From Pseudomonas sp. SJZ074 (GTDB lineage: Bacteria; Pseudomonadota; Gammaproteobacteria; Pseudomonadales; Pseudomonadaceae), in assembly GCF_007828215.1 (NCBI RefSeq), contig NZ_VIUE01000002.1, positions 1-64,000 on the forward strand: a stretch of 64,000 bases of DNA, given 5' to 3'. Both the position numbers and the translations under genes were made by a program. Below are positions 9,230-17,436 of this stretch, one piece after another; position 1 is the stretch's first letter, and each line of letters begins with the position of its first letter. The notes below the pieces were generated by a model. It made no database searches. It had not been told where the DNA came from and saw nothing but the letters and a program-made list of their open reading frames with translations.

Positions 9230-10251
9230 TTGACCAGCCATTCGTTCCACCGTGTCGCGATGTCCTGACCGTTCTTGGCCCAGTACGCGAAATCAAGCGT
9301 GATCTGATCCTTGGCATAGGCGGTCGGCAGGTTGGGGGCGAGCACCGAATCCAGGCGTGCGACGCTATCGACGTTGACCGGGGCATAAGCGGTCAGGTTG
9401 GAGAAGTCGGCCTGGCCCTTGGCGCTGCTGGAGTTGGCCAGGAACTTCATGGCGGCGGCCTTGTTCTTCGAGCCCTTCGGTACCACCAGGATGTCGGCCA
9501 TGACCAGGTTCTGTTTCCAGCTCACGCCCACCGGCGCGCCGTCCTGTTGCAGTGCGTAGATGCGACCGTTCCAGAACTGGCCGAGGCTGGCTTCACCGGA
9601 CGCGAGCAGTTGCTGGGACTGGGCGCCGCCGCCCCACCAGACGATGTCTTTCTTGATGGTGTCGAGTTTCTTGAAGGCGCGATCCAGGTCCAGGGGATAG
9701 AGCTTGTCCTGAGGGACGCCGTCGGCCAGCAGGGCCAGTTCAAGCACGCCGGGGCTCGGCCATTTGTACAGGGCGCGTTTGCCGGGGTAGGTCTTGGTGT
9801 CGAACAACGCGGACCAGTCCTGGGGCTTGCCGGCGCCGAGCTTGCCTTCGTTGTAGCCGAGGACGAAGGAGAAGTAGAAGGAGCCTACGCCGTGATCGGA
9901 AACGAAGCGTGGATCGATCTTGTCGCGCTGGATGACCGAGAAGTCCAGTGGTTCGAGCAGGCCTTCGGCAGCGGCGCGCAAGGCAAAGTCAGCCTCGACG
10001 TCAACCACGTCCCACTGCACGTTGCCACTTTCGACCATGGCCTTGAGCTTGCCGTAGTCAGTGGGGCCATCCTGGACCACGGTGATGCCGGTGCTCTTGC
10101 TGAACGGGTCGGCCCAGGCCTGCTTCTGTGCATCCTGGGTCGTACCACCCCAGCTGACGAAGTTGACACTTTCGGCAGCCATCGCCGCTTGGCTGGTAAC
10201 ACCCAGCAAGCCAGCAAAAAGAACGGCAACCGCACTTTTCTTCAACACCAT
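9226..10251 (-). CDS. Periplasmic substrate-binding protein of the polyamine-type ABC importer
   Basis: A 341-residue type-II binding protein related to PotD/PotF. The ATG at 10251 (MVLKKSAVAV) is preferred because GAGGG sits seven bases before it; a GTG two codons earlier is too close to that site. A Sec signal peptide ends at SQAAMA/AES. The mature part starts VNFVSWGGTTQDAQKQAW, and DVVDVEADFALRAAAEGLL and YNEGKL are family-typical. It is the first gene of the importer-reductase-monooxygenase unit, preceded 150 bases upstream by a copy of the island's operator. The ligand is unknown. Confidence 0.9.
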   Translation of the reverse strand: MVLKKSAVAVLFAGLLGVTSQAAMAAESVNFVSWGGTTQDAQKQAWADPFSKSTGITVVQDGPTDYGKLKAMVESGNVQWDVVDVEADFALRAAAEGLLEPLDFSVIQRDKIDPRFVSDHGVGSFYFSFVLGYNEGKLGAGKPQDWSALFDTKTYPGKRALYKWPSPGVLELALLADGVPQDKLYPLDLDRAFKKLDTIKKDIVWWGGGAQSQQLLASGEASLGQFWNGRIYALQQDGAPVGVSWKQNLVMADILVVPKGSKNKAAAMKFLANSSSAKGQADFSNLTAYAPVNVDSVARLDSVLAPNLPTAYAKDQITLDFAYWAKNGQDIATRWNEWLVK

Positions 10252-10401
10252 TTTCACGCCCTCATTGTTGTGTTTATTGAGCGGGCTTGTGTGTGCCCGC
10301 TTATCGGGAGCTATAGGTCCATCTGGCTTTGCAGGACCGGGCCAAGGGCTGGATGGCTATGCTTTCCCTGCCGGGCGCACTTGGCTGACGCGTTCGGTCT
10401 A

Positions 10402-10426
10402 TGGAATATCATATTATGGTATTCCA
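10402..10426. promoter_or_regulatory. Operator-like palindrome A (GntR/FadR type)
   Basis: A 25-base palindrome with ends TGGAATA and TATTCCA. On the minus strand it reads TGGAATACCATAATAT, differing at two positions from the 16-mer TGGTATACCATAATAC found exactly at 11684 and 18069. It lies upstream of the binding-protein gene. TGG-N4-CCA-like sites are typical for FadR-subfamily GntR regulators such as the one at 12737-13489. Confidence 0.65.
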
Positions 10427-10527
10427 AACTTTCTGCAAGCATTTTGCCGTACCGGCTATCTGTCCAAGGCAGATTTTTCTCTTATGATTTTTTTCCAGGC
10501 GGCCTCCGGCCCTGTGGGATCTCGGAG

Positions 10528-11637
10528 TTATCCGGTAAACGGAATGCTCTCCACCACCTCCAGGTCGTATCCGGTCAAACCGGCATACTTGAGCGGCGGT
10601 CCCAGGTGGCGCAGCTTGCCGACGCCCAGGTCCTGGAGAATCTGCGCCCCGGTACCGACTTCTGAATAGATGCGTGACCGGGAACGGCTGAACTGGCGTG
10701 GTGGCTGGGTGAGTTGTGGCACGCGTTCGAGCAGCGCTTGTGAGGATTCGTGGTTGGCCAGGACGACCACCACGCCGCAGCCCTCTTCGGCGACCCGTTG
10801 CAAGGCCGCCCAGAGTGTCCAGTTGGACGGGCCATTGTATTCGGCGCCCACCAGGTCCCGTAGCGGGTCGATGGCATGGACTCGTACCAGGGTGGGTTCT
10901 TCCCGGCGGATGTTGCCCATGACCATCGCCATGTGCACGCCACCCTCGATGCGGTCTTCAAAGGTGAACAGCCGGAAGGTGCCGTGCACGGTGGGCAGTT
11001 CCCGTTCGCCGATGCGTACCACGGTGTGTTCGGTGCTCAAGCGATAGTGGATCAGGTCGGCGATGGTGCCGATCTTGATCCCGTGCTTGCGGGCGAATAC
11101 TTCCAGGTCCGGGCGGCGGGCCATGGTGCCGTCGTCGTTCATGACTTCGACGATCACCGATGCCGGCGTGAAACCGGCCAGGCGCGCCAGGTCGCAGCCG
11201 GCTTCGGTATGCCCGGCCCGGGTCAGGACACCCCCTTCCCGGGCGCGTAGCGGGAAGATATGCCCCGGCTGGACGATATCGGTGGGGCCGGCATCGGCGG
11301 CGACCGCCGCGGCCACGGTGCGCGCCCGGTCGGCGGCGGAAATGCCGGTGGTCACGCCGGTGGCGGCCTCGATGGACACGGTGAACGCTGTGCTGAACAC
11401 GCTGCCATTGCTCGGCACCATCTGTTCGAGCCCCAGGCGCTGGCAGTGTTCGTCGGTCAAGGTCAGGCAGATCAGCCCGCGGGCTTCCCGGGCCATGAAG
11501 CTGATGGCCTGGGCGTTGCAGCAATCGGCGGCCAGCAGCAGATCACCTTCGTTTTCCCGGTCTTCATCGTCCACCAGCAACACCATCTTGCCCTGGCGGT
11601 AGTCTTCGATGATTTCTTGAATACTGTTAAAGGCCAT
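10528..11637 (-). CDS. RibBA-like protein: active 3,4-DHBP synthase domain, degenerate GTP cyclohydrolase II domain (RibBX type)
   Basis: A 369-residue protein. The N-terminal half (about 1-205) is 3,4-dihydroxy-2-butanone-4-phosphate synthase, with the acidic loop DDEDRENEGD and GHTEAGCDLARLAG intact, and should convert ribulose 5-phosphate into the four-carbon riboflavin precursor. The C-terminal half aligns with GTP cyclohydrolase II, but the zinc site (normally C-x10-C-x-C) is gone: VRVHAIDPLRDLVGAEYNGPSNW has no Cys. It is therefore probably monofunctional. It is unlikely to be the housekeeping copy. Its place among FMN-dependent catabolic genes suggests it boosts flavin supply. An operator copy lies 47 bases before the start. 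Confidence 0.88.
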   Translation of the reverse strand: MAFNSIQEIIEDYRQGKMVLLVDDEDRENEGDLLLAADCCNAQAISFMAREARGLICLTLTDEHCQRLGLEQMVPSNGSVFSTAFTVSIEAATGVTTGISAADRARTVAAAVAADAGPTDIVQPGHIFPLRAREGGVLTRAGHTEAGCDLARLAGFTPASVIVEVMNDDGTMARRPDLEVFARKHGIKIGTIADLIHYRLSTEHTVVRIGERELPTVHGTFRLFTFEDRIEGGVHMAMVMGNIRREEPTLVRVHAIDPLRDLVGAEYNGPSNWTLWAALQRVAEEGCGVVVVLANHESSQALLERVPQLTQPPRQFSRSRSRIYSEVGTGAQILQDLGVGKLRHLGPPLKYAGLTGYDLEVVESIPFTG

Positions 11638-11683
11638 GTGGGGATCTCTTTGTCAGGATGGGATGCATGAAGGAAACCGCTTG

Positions 11684-11699
11684 TGGTATACCATAATAC
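11684..11699. promoter_or_regulatory. Operator-like site B (GntR/FadR type), between divergent genes
   Basis: The sequence TGGTATACCATAATAC contains the perfect palindrome TGGTATACCA. It is identical over 16 bases to 18069-18084. It sits in the 83-base gap between the ribBX-like gene (minus) and the DUF1330 gene (plus) and could control both. Confidence 0.7.
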
Positions 11700-11720
11700 A
11701 AATCAACCCGAGAGGTCACT

Positions 11721-12017
11721 ATGAAGGCGTACTGGATTGCCCATGTGGATGTCACCGACCCTGATCAATATAGCCAATACACCCAACGGGCTCCGGCGGC
11801 GTTTGCCTTGTACGGAGGACGGATGCTGGCCCGGGGCGGGCGTAGCGAGGCAATGGAGGGCAGGGCCACGCCGCAGCGCAGCGTGGTCATCGAATTCGAT
11901 TCCTACGAGCAGGCGCTGGCCTGTTATCACTCGGAGCAGTACCAGGAGGCCAAGCGCCACCGCAAGGATGTGGCCCGGGCCGAGGTGGTCATCGTCGAGG
12001 GGGTGGCGCCCTTGTAG
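11721..12017 (+). CDS. DUF1330 family protein
   Basis: A 98-residue protein of the dimeric alpha/beta-barrel (ferredoxin-like) DUF1330 family: MKAYWIAHVDVTDPDQYSQY at the start, RSVVIEFDSYEQALACYHSEQYQEAKRHR in the second half. The function of the family is not firmly known; members often sit in catabolic clusters. A GAGAGG ribosome site precedes it. It is the only plus-strand gene of the island and is transcribed away from the ribBX-like gene across operator B. Confidence 0.85.
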   Translation: MKAYWIAHVDVTDPDQYSQYTQRAPAAFALYGGRMLARGGRSEAMEGRATPQRSVVIEFDSYEQALACYHSEQYQEAKRHRKDVARAEVVIVEGVAPL

Positions 12018-12072
12018 GCGCCGGTGTCGGCTTCACTTTGTGGTGTGGGCAGGGTTTGTGTACGGCATCCAA

Positions 12073-12167
12073 CCCTGTGGGAGCGGGCTTGCCCGCGAAG
12101 ACGGCGGCACATACAACATCTACATGACAGACACTGCGCTTTCGCGAGCGAGCCCGCTCCCACAAAA
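12073..12167. repeat. Inverted pair of REP elements
   Basis: The sequences ctgtgggagcgggcttgccc (about 12075) and its mirror gcgagcccgctcccaca (about 12148-12164) lie between the convergent DUF1330 and Nudix genes. Confidence 0.8.
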
Positions 12168-12171
12168 GGGG

Positions 12172-12735
12172 TCAACGGATGAAGTGGATCTTGCCGCTGT
12201 CGTCGTTGCCGATGTAGATGCCGTAGACCCCGGCCTGGCGCTCCTCGATATAACGTTCGAGGATCTGGCGGATGGCCGGGTAGTAGATGCTGTCCCAGGG
12301 AATGTCTTGCGGTGCGAAGAACTGGCAGGCAAGGGTTTCCGGGCCGAACTGGCCGGTGATTTCCAGCGCGACGGCGCGGAAGATGATGTACACCTCGCTG
12401 ATCTTCGGCACGCTGAAGATCGAGTAGGGCGAGACGATGTCCGCGCGCACGCCGGTTTCCTCCCAGACTTCCCGCAACGCCGCCTGCTCGGTGGTCTCGT
12501 TGCCTTCCATGAAGCCGGCAGGCAGGGTCCAGGTGCCCGGGCGTGGGGGGATGGCGCGCTGGCACAACAGGTATTTGCCGTCCTGCTCGATGATGCAGCC
12601 GGCAATGATCTTCGGGTTGACATAGTGGATGTAGCCGCAGCCGCCACACATCAGCCGCTCATGGGTATCGCCCGCCGGCAGGCGTTGACTCAGGTCGCTG
12701 CCGCCACACTTTGGACAAAAGCTCGGGCTGAACAT
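12172..12735 (-). CDS. Nudix hydrolase with N-terminal zinc ribbon
   Basis: A 187-residue protein. The N terminus carries two CxxC pairs (FCPKCGGSD and MCGGCGYIHYVNPK), a zinc ribbon. The Nudix box follows as GFMEGNETTEQAALREVWEETGV. This is the arrangement of the YfcD/NudC-like stand-alone Nudix proteins common in Pseudomonas. It would hydrolyse a nucleoside-diphosphate-linked compound; the substrate is unknown, though a flavin or dinucleotide would fit the setting. Its start follows the GntR stop by one base, so the two form one unit. Confidence 0.85.
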   Translation of the reverse strand: MFSPSFCPKCGGSDLSQRLPAGDTHERLMCGGCGYIHYVNPKIIAGCIIEQDGKYLLCQRAIPPRPGTWTLPAGFMEGNETTEQAALREVWEETGVRADIVSPYSIFSVPKISEVYIIFRAVALEITGQFGPETLACQFFAPQDIPWDSIYYPAIRQILERYIEERQAGVYGIYIGNDDSGKIHFIR

Positions 12736-12736
12736 G

Positions 12737-13489
12737 TCAGTGTCCTATACGAGGTTCTTTCAGGGCGATGGGGACCGTGATTTCAGGAATATCGCCGGTC
12801 TCTTCCTGCTTGCGCTTGAGGTATTCCAGCGCAACCTTGGCCGCGGCCCGTACGTGGTCCACCGAAGCCTGGTGGGCGGCCAGCGGATCGCCGCTCTTGA
12901 TGGCCTCGACGATGCGTTCCATTTCCTGGTTGCTGGCGCCGCGGCGGTTTTCCTGGGACACCGATGTGGCTCGCAGGTAGCTGATGCGCGCCTGCAATTG
13001 GCGTAACTGGGTGGCGGCCACATGGTTGCCGGAGCCTTCGAGCAGCACATCGTAGAAACCCTGTACCGAATCCAGCACCTGTTGCAGTTCGCCGTCCTTG
13101 AGGGCCTCGCGGTTTTCCTTCAGGGCCTTTTCGAGGGCCTTGATGTCCTTGGCGCTGGCGCGCAGGGTGAACAACTGGACGATCAGCCCTTCCAGCACGC
13201 AACGCAGCTCATAGATGTCACCGGCATCGTCCAGGGTAATGATCGCGACCCGTGGGCCCTTGGCATCGGCGAATTCCACCAGGCCTTCGGACTCCAGGTG
13301 ACGCAAGGCTTCGCGCACCGACGTGCGGCTCACGCCCAGGCGATCGCACAGATCGCGCTCGACCAGACGATCTCCCGGCAGGAGCTGGAAGTTCATGATG
13401 GCGCTTCGCAGCTTATCCAGCACAATCTCGCGCAGGGTAACGGGGTTGCGATTGACCTTGAAGCTGTCGTCGAGTGGCAGGCGTTTCAT
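12737..13489 (-). CDS. GntR-family transcriptional regulator (FadR/FCD subfamily)
   Basis: A 250-residue regulator. The N-terminal winged helix is clear (about 20-85: LRSAIMNFQLLPGDRLVERDLC, LGVSRTSVREALRHLESEGLV). The C-terminal helical part (IYELRCVLEGLIVQLFTLRAS...) is an FCD ligand-binding domain, which usually senses an organic acid or pathway intermediate. It is the only regulator in the island, and three TGGTATACCA-type sites in front of the other units are the obvious targets; this link is inference. No copy of the site is seen before the gene itself. Confidence 0.9.
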   Translation of the reverse strand: MKRLPLDDSFKVNRNPVTLREIVLDKLRSAIMNFQLLPGDRLVERDLCDRLGVSRTSVREALRHLESEGLVEFADAKGPRVAIITLDDAGDIYELRCVLEGLIVQLFTLRASAKDIKALEKALKENREALKDGELQQVLDSVQGFYDVLLEGSGNHVAATQLRQLQARISYLRATSVSQENRRGASNQEMERIVEAIKSGDPLAAHQASVDHVRAAAKVALEYLKRKQEETGDIPEITVPIALKEPRIGH

Positions 13490-13516
13490 GGGCGTTGCTC
13501 TTTAGGTGGCTGTCCA

Positions 13517-13560
13517 TGCAAAAAGAGCACGTCGATCATCGTCACGTGCTCTTTGCAAAA
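13517..13560 (-). terminator. Terminator-like hairpin after the CMD-family gene
   Basis: The inverted repeat aaagagcacgt / acgtgctcttt has an 11-base loop, with a T run on the minus strand. It separates the CMD-family gene from the gntR unit. Confidence 0.75.
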
Positions 13561-13570
13561 CCAGCCAAGG

Positions 13571-13960
13571 TTAACTAGAGGCCTCGGCATCGGCTTCAGC
13601 GAAGGCTTCACGGGCGAGCCGGAAACTGTCGACGGCTGCGGGTACACCGCAATAGATACCGACCTGAAGCAGGATTTCGCGTATTTGTTCACGACTCAGG
13701 CCATTGCGCAAGGCACCGCGTACATGCAGTTTGAGCTCATGAGGCCGATTGAGGGCCGAAATCATGGCCAAGTTTATCATGCTGCGTTCCTTGAGCGACA
13801 AACCCTCGCGGCCCCAGACGTGACCCCAGCAGTATTCGGTGACCATTTCCTGCAATGGCCGGGTGAAGTCGTCGGCGTTTTCGATGGAGCGTTTCACATA
13901 GGCTTCGCCCAGCACCTGGGTGCGGATCTTCAAGCCTTTCGCGTATTTGTCGTTGCTCAT
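13571..13960 (-). CDS. Carboxymuconolactone decarboxylase (CMD) family protein
   Basis: A 129-residue PcaC/AhpD-like protein. The helix-rich core YCWGHVWGREGLSLKERSMINLAMISALNRPHELKLHVRGALRNG is typical of 4-carboxymuconolactone decarboxylase, including the conserved Glu/His positions. No other pca genes are present, so decarboxylation of carboxymuconolactone itself is unlikely. It probably acts on another ring-opened intermediate. It is separated from the gntR unit by a strong hairpin and lies just downstream of the broken dehydrogenase. Confidence 0.85.
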   Translation of the reverse strand: MSNDKYAKGLKIRTQVLGEAYVKRSIENADDFTRPLQEMVTEYCWGHVWGREGLSLKERSMINLAMISALNRPHELKLHVRGALRNGLSREQIREILLQVGIYCGVPAAVDSFRLAREAFAEADAEASS

Positions 13961-13981
13961 TTTCCGTGTCTCCCGCGGGGC

Positions 13982-14374
13982 TCAGAGCCCGTCCATCAGG
14001 GTGTATTCCAGCGCCTCGCTCATGCGCCAGGCCCCGCCCAGGTCGCGGGTGTAGCAATAGGCGGCGAGCCCGGAATCGGTGTCGTTGGCCATCTCCACGG
14101 CCTGTGCCTCGCTGCCGAAGCGAAAGACCGCTGCCAGCGGCCCGAAGGTTTCTTCCCGGGCGACTTTCATCTGCGTCGTGACGCCGGCCAGTACCGTCGG
14201 CTGGAAGAAGCCGTGACCCAAGGCATGGCGTTCGCCGCCGCAGAGCACCCGGGCACCGTGGGCGAGGGCGTCCTGGACATGGTCCTCGACCTTGGCGACG
14301 GCCCGTTCGTTGACCAGCGGACCCTGGCTGACGCCCGCCTCGAAGCCGTACAGTTGCGAGGCTGCTGGACTCAT
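13982..14374 (-). pseudogene. Fragment of an NADP-type succinate-semialdehyde dehydrogenase (GabD-like)
   Basis: About 130 codons (from SPAASQLYGFE to a stop after MDGL) match an internal part of GabD: GPLVNERAVAKVEDHVQDALAHGARVL, FFQPTVLAGV, VAREETFGPLA and DSGLAAYCYTRDL. The N-terminal NAD-binding half, the catalytic Cys region and the last 50 or so residues (APFGG...GLGREG) are missing. The upstream end runs into REP-like repeats at 14411-14552, which suggests deletion at the repeats. The frame is still open, so the loss is probably recent or the piece is tolerated. An intact, different aldehyde dehydrogenase lies at 15080. Confidence 0.85.
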
Positions 14375-14410
14375 GCCGGCTCCTGAAATAAAGATAGAAA
14401 AGTCACTTCT

Positions 14411-14552
14411 GGCCCCTGCGGCGAGGGGATTTATCCCCGCTGGGCTGCGGAGCAGCCCTAAGACCTGCCACCTCGGTGTGTCAGGTTGATTGAGTTGACA
14501 GCTTTTGGGGCCGCTTCGCGCCCCAGCGGGGATAAATCCCCTCGCCACAACA
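14411..14552. repeat. Inverted pair of REP-like elements (ggcgaggggatttatccccg family)
   Basis: The sequences gcggcgaggggatttatccc (from 14419) and its mirror gataaatcccctcgccacaa (about 14531-14550) bracket about 70 bases. The same family recurs at 48548-48617. The pair abuts the truncated dehydrogenase. Confidence 0.8.
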
Positions 14553-14581
14553 GTGTCCGGCTCAGGTTCTCCTTGCGCCGT

Positions 14582-15067
14582 TCAGCCCAGCGCGGGCAGG
14601 GCGCCCAGTTTGCCCTTGTGGTAGATCATCGGCGTAACCGGCTGCTCAGGCAGGATCAGGTGCTTCACCGCGCCGACGATGATCGCGTGGTCGCCGCCGT
14701 CGTATTCGCGCCACAGTTCGCACTCGATGATTGCCGTGGCCTTGGCCAGGATCGGGTTGCCGAGGGCGCTCAGGTGCCAGTCGATGCCGTTGGCCTTGTC
14801 CTTGCCTTTACCGGCGAAGGCGTAGGCCTCGGCGGTCTGGTCGGCGGACAGCAGGTGAATCGCGAACTGCTTGCTGTCCCGCAGGATCGGGTAGGTGTCG
14901 GAGGCGTAATTGGGGCAGAACAGCACCAGCGCCGGGTCGATCGACAACGCGCTGAACGCGCTGGCGGTGATGCCGACAATGTTCCCGTCCGGGTCCAGGG
15001 TGGTGACCACTGTGACGCCGGAGGGGAACGAGCCCATGACTTCTTTGTAAATGCCGGGTTCGATCAT
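14582..15067 (-). CDS. Flavin reductase (RutF/HpaC-like), copy 2
   Basis: A 161-residue paralogue of the reductase at 5792, with the same MGSFPSGVTVVTT, GITASAFSALSIDPALVLFCPNYASD and GDHAIIVGAVKHL motifs. It is expected to provide FMNH2 from NAD(P)H. It follows the aldehyde dehydrogenase in the DUF1185-hydrolase-dehydrogenase unit, with an AGGAG ribosome site. No monooxygenase is adjacent, so it may serve the LLM enzyme at 4718 or one lost from here. Confidence 0.9.
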   Translation of the reverse strand: MIEPGIYKEVMGSFPSGVTVVTTLDPDGNIVGITASAFSALSIDPALVLFCPNYASDTYPILRDSKQFAIHLLSADQTAEAYAFAGKGKDKANGIDWHLSALGNPILAKATAIIECELWREYDGGDHAIIVGAVKHLILPEQPVTPMIYHKGKLGALPALG

Positions 15068-15079
15068 GGCGGCCGTCTC

Positions 15080-16561
15080 CTAGCGCATCACGAAGGGGTC
15101 AGGCATGGGAGCCTGAGAGAGGTTGATCCACACCGTTTTCAGTTCGGTGTAGGCCAGCACCGAATCGATACCGCTTTCACGTCCGTAGCCGCTGTTCCTG
15201 AAGCCGCCGATAGGCGCCATGGCCGAGACGGCACGGTAGGTATTGACCCAGATGATGCCTGAACGCACGTCCCGGGCCAGGCGATGGGCGCGGCCGAGGT
15301 CGCGGGTCCAGATGCCGGCGGCGAGGCCGAACTGCGAGTCGTTGGCGATGGCCAGCGCTTCGGCTTCGTCCTTGAAGCGAATCACCGACGCTACCGGGCC
15401 GAAGACTTCTTCCTGCATGATCTTCATCGAATTGCGGTCGCATTCGAACAGGGTTGGCTCATAGAACCAGCCTTCACCCAGGTTTTGTGGACGCTTGCCT
15501 CCGAGGCGCAGCCGCGCACCCTCGGCGATGGCGTCGGCGACCAGACCTTCGACCACGGCCAATTGCTGAGCGGTGGCCATCGGGCCCATTTCGCTGCTGT
15601 CGTCCTGCGGGTTGCCGATGCGGATGCGCTTGGCGCGTTCTTCCAGGCGCGAGACGAACTCATCGTAGATCGCGTCCTGTACCAACAGTCGCGAGCCGGA
15701 CACGCAGCTCTGGCCCGACGCCGCGTAGATCCCGGCAATCGCACCATTGATGGCGCTGTCGAGGTCGGCGTCGGCGAAAATGATGTTGGGCGACTTGCCC
15801 CCCAGCTCCAGGGACAGCTTGGCGAAGTTCTCCGCGCTGCTGCGCACCACATGGCGAGCCGTGGCGGCGCCACCGGTGAAGGCGATCTTGCGAATCAGCG
15901 GATGACAAGTGAGGGCGGCGCCGGTACTCGGGCCATAACCGGTCACGACGTTGACCACACCTGCTGGAAATCCGGCTTCCAGGGCCAGGCGAGCCAGCTC
16001 CAGGATGGTCGCCGACGCGTGTTCGGACGGCTTGATCACGACGGTGTTGCCGGCCGCCAGTGCCGGAGCGAGCTTGATCGCGGTCAGATACAGCGGGCTG
16101 TTCCAGGGAATGATCGCCGCCACCACGCCCATGGCTTCGTGCACGGTGTAGGCGAACATATCCGGCTTGTCGAGGGGCAGGGTGCCGCCTTCGAGTTTGT
16201 CGGCCAGGCCTGCGGTGTAGTGGAAAAACTCCGGCAGATAGCCGACCTGGCCCCGGGTTTCACGGATCAGCTTGCCATTGTCGCGGCTTTCCAGCTGGGC
16301 CAGTTGCTCCTTGTTTTCGGCGATCAGGTCACCGAGACGGCGCAGCAATTTGCCACGGGCGGTGGCGGTCAGGCCACGCCAGGCAGGGCTGTCGAATGCC
16401 GTTTGCGCCGCCTGGACGGCGCGTTCGACATCGGCTTCGTCGGCATCGGGCAGTTCGGCCCAGGCCTGGGCCAGGGCCGGGTTCAGGCTTTGGAAGGTCT
16501 TGCCGGACAGGGCATCGACCCATTCACCGCCGATGCACATCTGGAAACGTGCGAGTGTCAT
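15080..16561 (-). CDS. NAD(P)-dependent aldehyde dehydrogenase
   Basis: A 493-residue full-length ALDH. IIPWNSPLYLTAIKLAPALAAGNTVV is the cofactor-site segment, Glu252 lies in LELGGKSPN and the catalytic Cys286 in GQSCVSGSR. The FGPVASVIRF and GRESG elements near the C terminus are also present. It oxidises an aldehyde formed in the pathway to the acid; the closest general class is betaine-aldehyde/hydroxymuconic-semialdehyde-like ALDHs, but the substrate cannot be fixed. Its ATG overlaps the stop of the alpha/beta hydrolase gene, which shows tight coupling. Confidence 0.92.
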   Translation of the reverse strand: MTLARFQMCIGGEWVDALSGKTFQSLNPALAQAWAELPDADEADVERAVQAAQTAFDSPAWRGLTATARGKLLRRLGDLIAENKEQLAQLESRDNGKLIRETRGQVGYLPEFFHYTAGLADKLEGGTLPLDKPDMFAYTVHEAMGVVAAIIPWNSPLYLTAIKLAPALAAGNTVVIKPSEHASATILELARLALEAGFPAGVVNVVTGYGPSTGAALTCHPLIRKIAFTGGAATARHVVRSSAENFAKLSLELGGKSPNIIFADADLDSAINGAIAGIYAASGQSCVSGSRLLVQDAIYDEFVSRLEERAKRIRIGNPQDDSSEMGPMATAQQLAVVEGLVADAIAEGARLRLGGKRPQNLGEGWFYEPTLFECDRNSMKIMQEEVFGPVASVIRFKDEAEALAIANDSQFGLAAGIWTRDLGRAHRLARDVRSGIIWVNTYRAVSAMAPIGGFRNSGYGRESGIDSVLAYTELKTVWINLSQAPMPDPFVMR

Positions 16562-17391
16562 GCAACGATCCCCTTAATTGGATGTTGTTGGGAGTACGCC
16601 TTGTCGAGGAACTCCAGCAGCATTTGGTTGACCAGTCGCGGCGACTCCACCGGCATCATATGCCGTTGTTCGGCGAGCACGGCAACGGCGGCACCGGGAA
16701 TACACGCGGCCAGTTGTTCGGCCATCTCCGGGGTCGAGCCCGGGTCCAGCTCGCCGGTGGCGATCAGCGTGGGCGCCTGGATGCTGCCCAGGTCGTCGGC
16801 GCGGTACATGTCCTGGGTGGCGAACAGTTCATAGGTGGTCAGGTAACCCTGGGGATCGTTCTTCGCCAGGGTCTGGCGCAGTGCCGCGATCTGTGCCGGG
16901 TTGGCCGCCTGGTACTCGCGGCTGAACCAGCGTGACAGCGCGGCTTCGGCGTTGGCGTCCGGGCCATGCTCGGCTGCCTGGGCGGTACGGGCGATGACTC
17001 CGGCGCGTTGCTCGGGGCTGCGGTTGAACACGCTGTTAAGCACCACCAGGCTTTGCAGGCGTTGCGGATAATGCAGGGCGAAAGCACGTGCCACCAGGCC
17101 GCCCATGGAGAAACCGATCACCGTGGCCTGAGGCAGTTGCAGGTGGTCGAGCAGTTCCAGCAACTGGTCGGCGTAACCGAGCAGACCGGTGCCGTTGGCG
17201 GGGCGTGGGCTGGCGCCATGGCCGAGCATGTCGTAGGCAATCACGCGATACTTCGTGGCCAGGCCGACGACCTGACCGCCCCACATTTCTTTGTTCAGGC
17301 CCACACCGTGGATCAAGACTACGGGCTGGCCTTGGCCGGTCGCCAGGTAACTGGTGCCGGCCGGGGTGAGTTCAGCGGTGAGCCGAATCAT
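16558..17391 (-). CDS. Alpha/beta-fold hydrolase
   Basis: A 277-residue hydrolase with oxyanion segment LIHGVGLNKEMW, nucleophile elbow GFSMGG (Ser95), acid GELDPGS and base QRHMM. It resembles RutD and ring-cleavage-product hydrolases (MhpC/PcaD group). It could cleave an ester, carbamate, lactone or C-C bond in a ring-opened intermediate. An AGGAG site precedes the ATG. Confidence 0.88.
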   Translation of the reverse strand: MIRLTAELTPAGTSYLATGQGQPVVLIHGVGLNKEMWGGQVVGLATKYRVIAYDMLGHGASPRPANGTGLLGYADQLLELLDHLQLPQATVIGFSMGGLVARAFALHYPQRLQSLVVLNSVFNRSPEQRAGVIARTAQAAEHGPDANAEAALSRWFSREYQAANPAQIAALRQTLAKNDPQGYLTTYELFATQDMYRADDLGSIQAPTLIATGELDPGSTPEMAEQLAACIPGAAVAVLAEQRHMMPVESPRLVNQMLLEFLDKAYSQQHPIKGIVA

Positions 17392-17436
17392 GGAGCGCTC
17401 CTGCTTGCCTTTTTTTGTTGTAAGGGCCGGGCTGGT

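Noticed and set aside
6312..9268. Two long plus-strand frames (517 and 468 codons) across the ABC transporter genes.
   Set aside because: They are antisense to clear Walker-motif and permease genes and have biased, motif-free sequence.
13571..13960. Assignment of the CMD-family gene as pcaC of the protocatechuate pathway.
   Set aside because: No other pca gene is present and the neighbours belong to a different pathway, so only the family is stated.
13022..14386. A 454-codon plus-strand frame opposite gntR, the CMD gene and the gabD fragment.
   Set aside because: It spans three minus-strand genes and a strong hairpin, and contains no recognisable domain.
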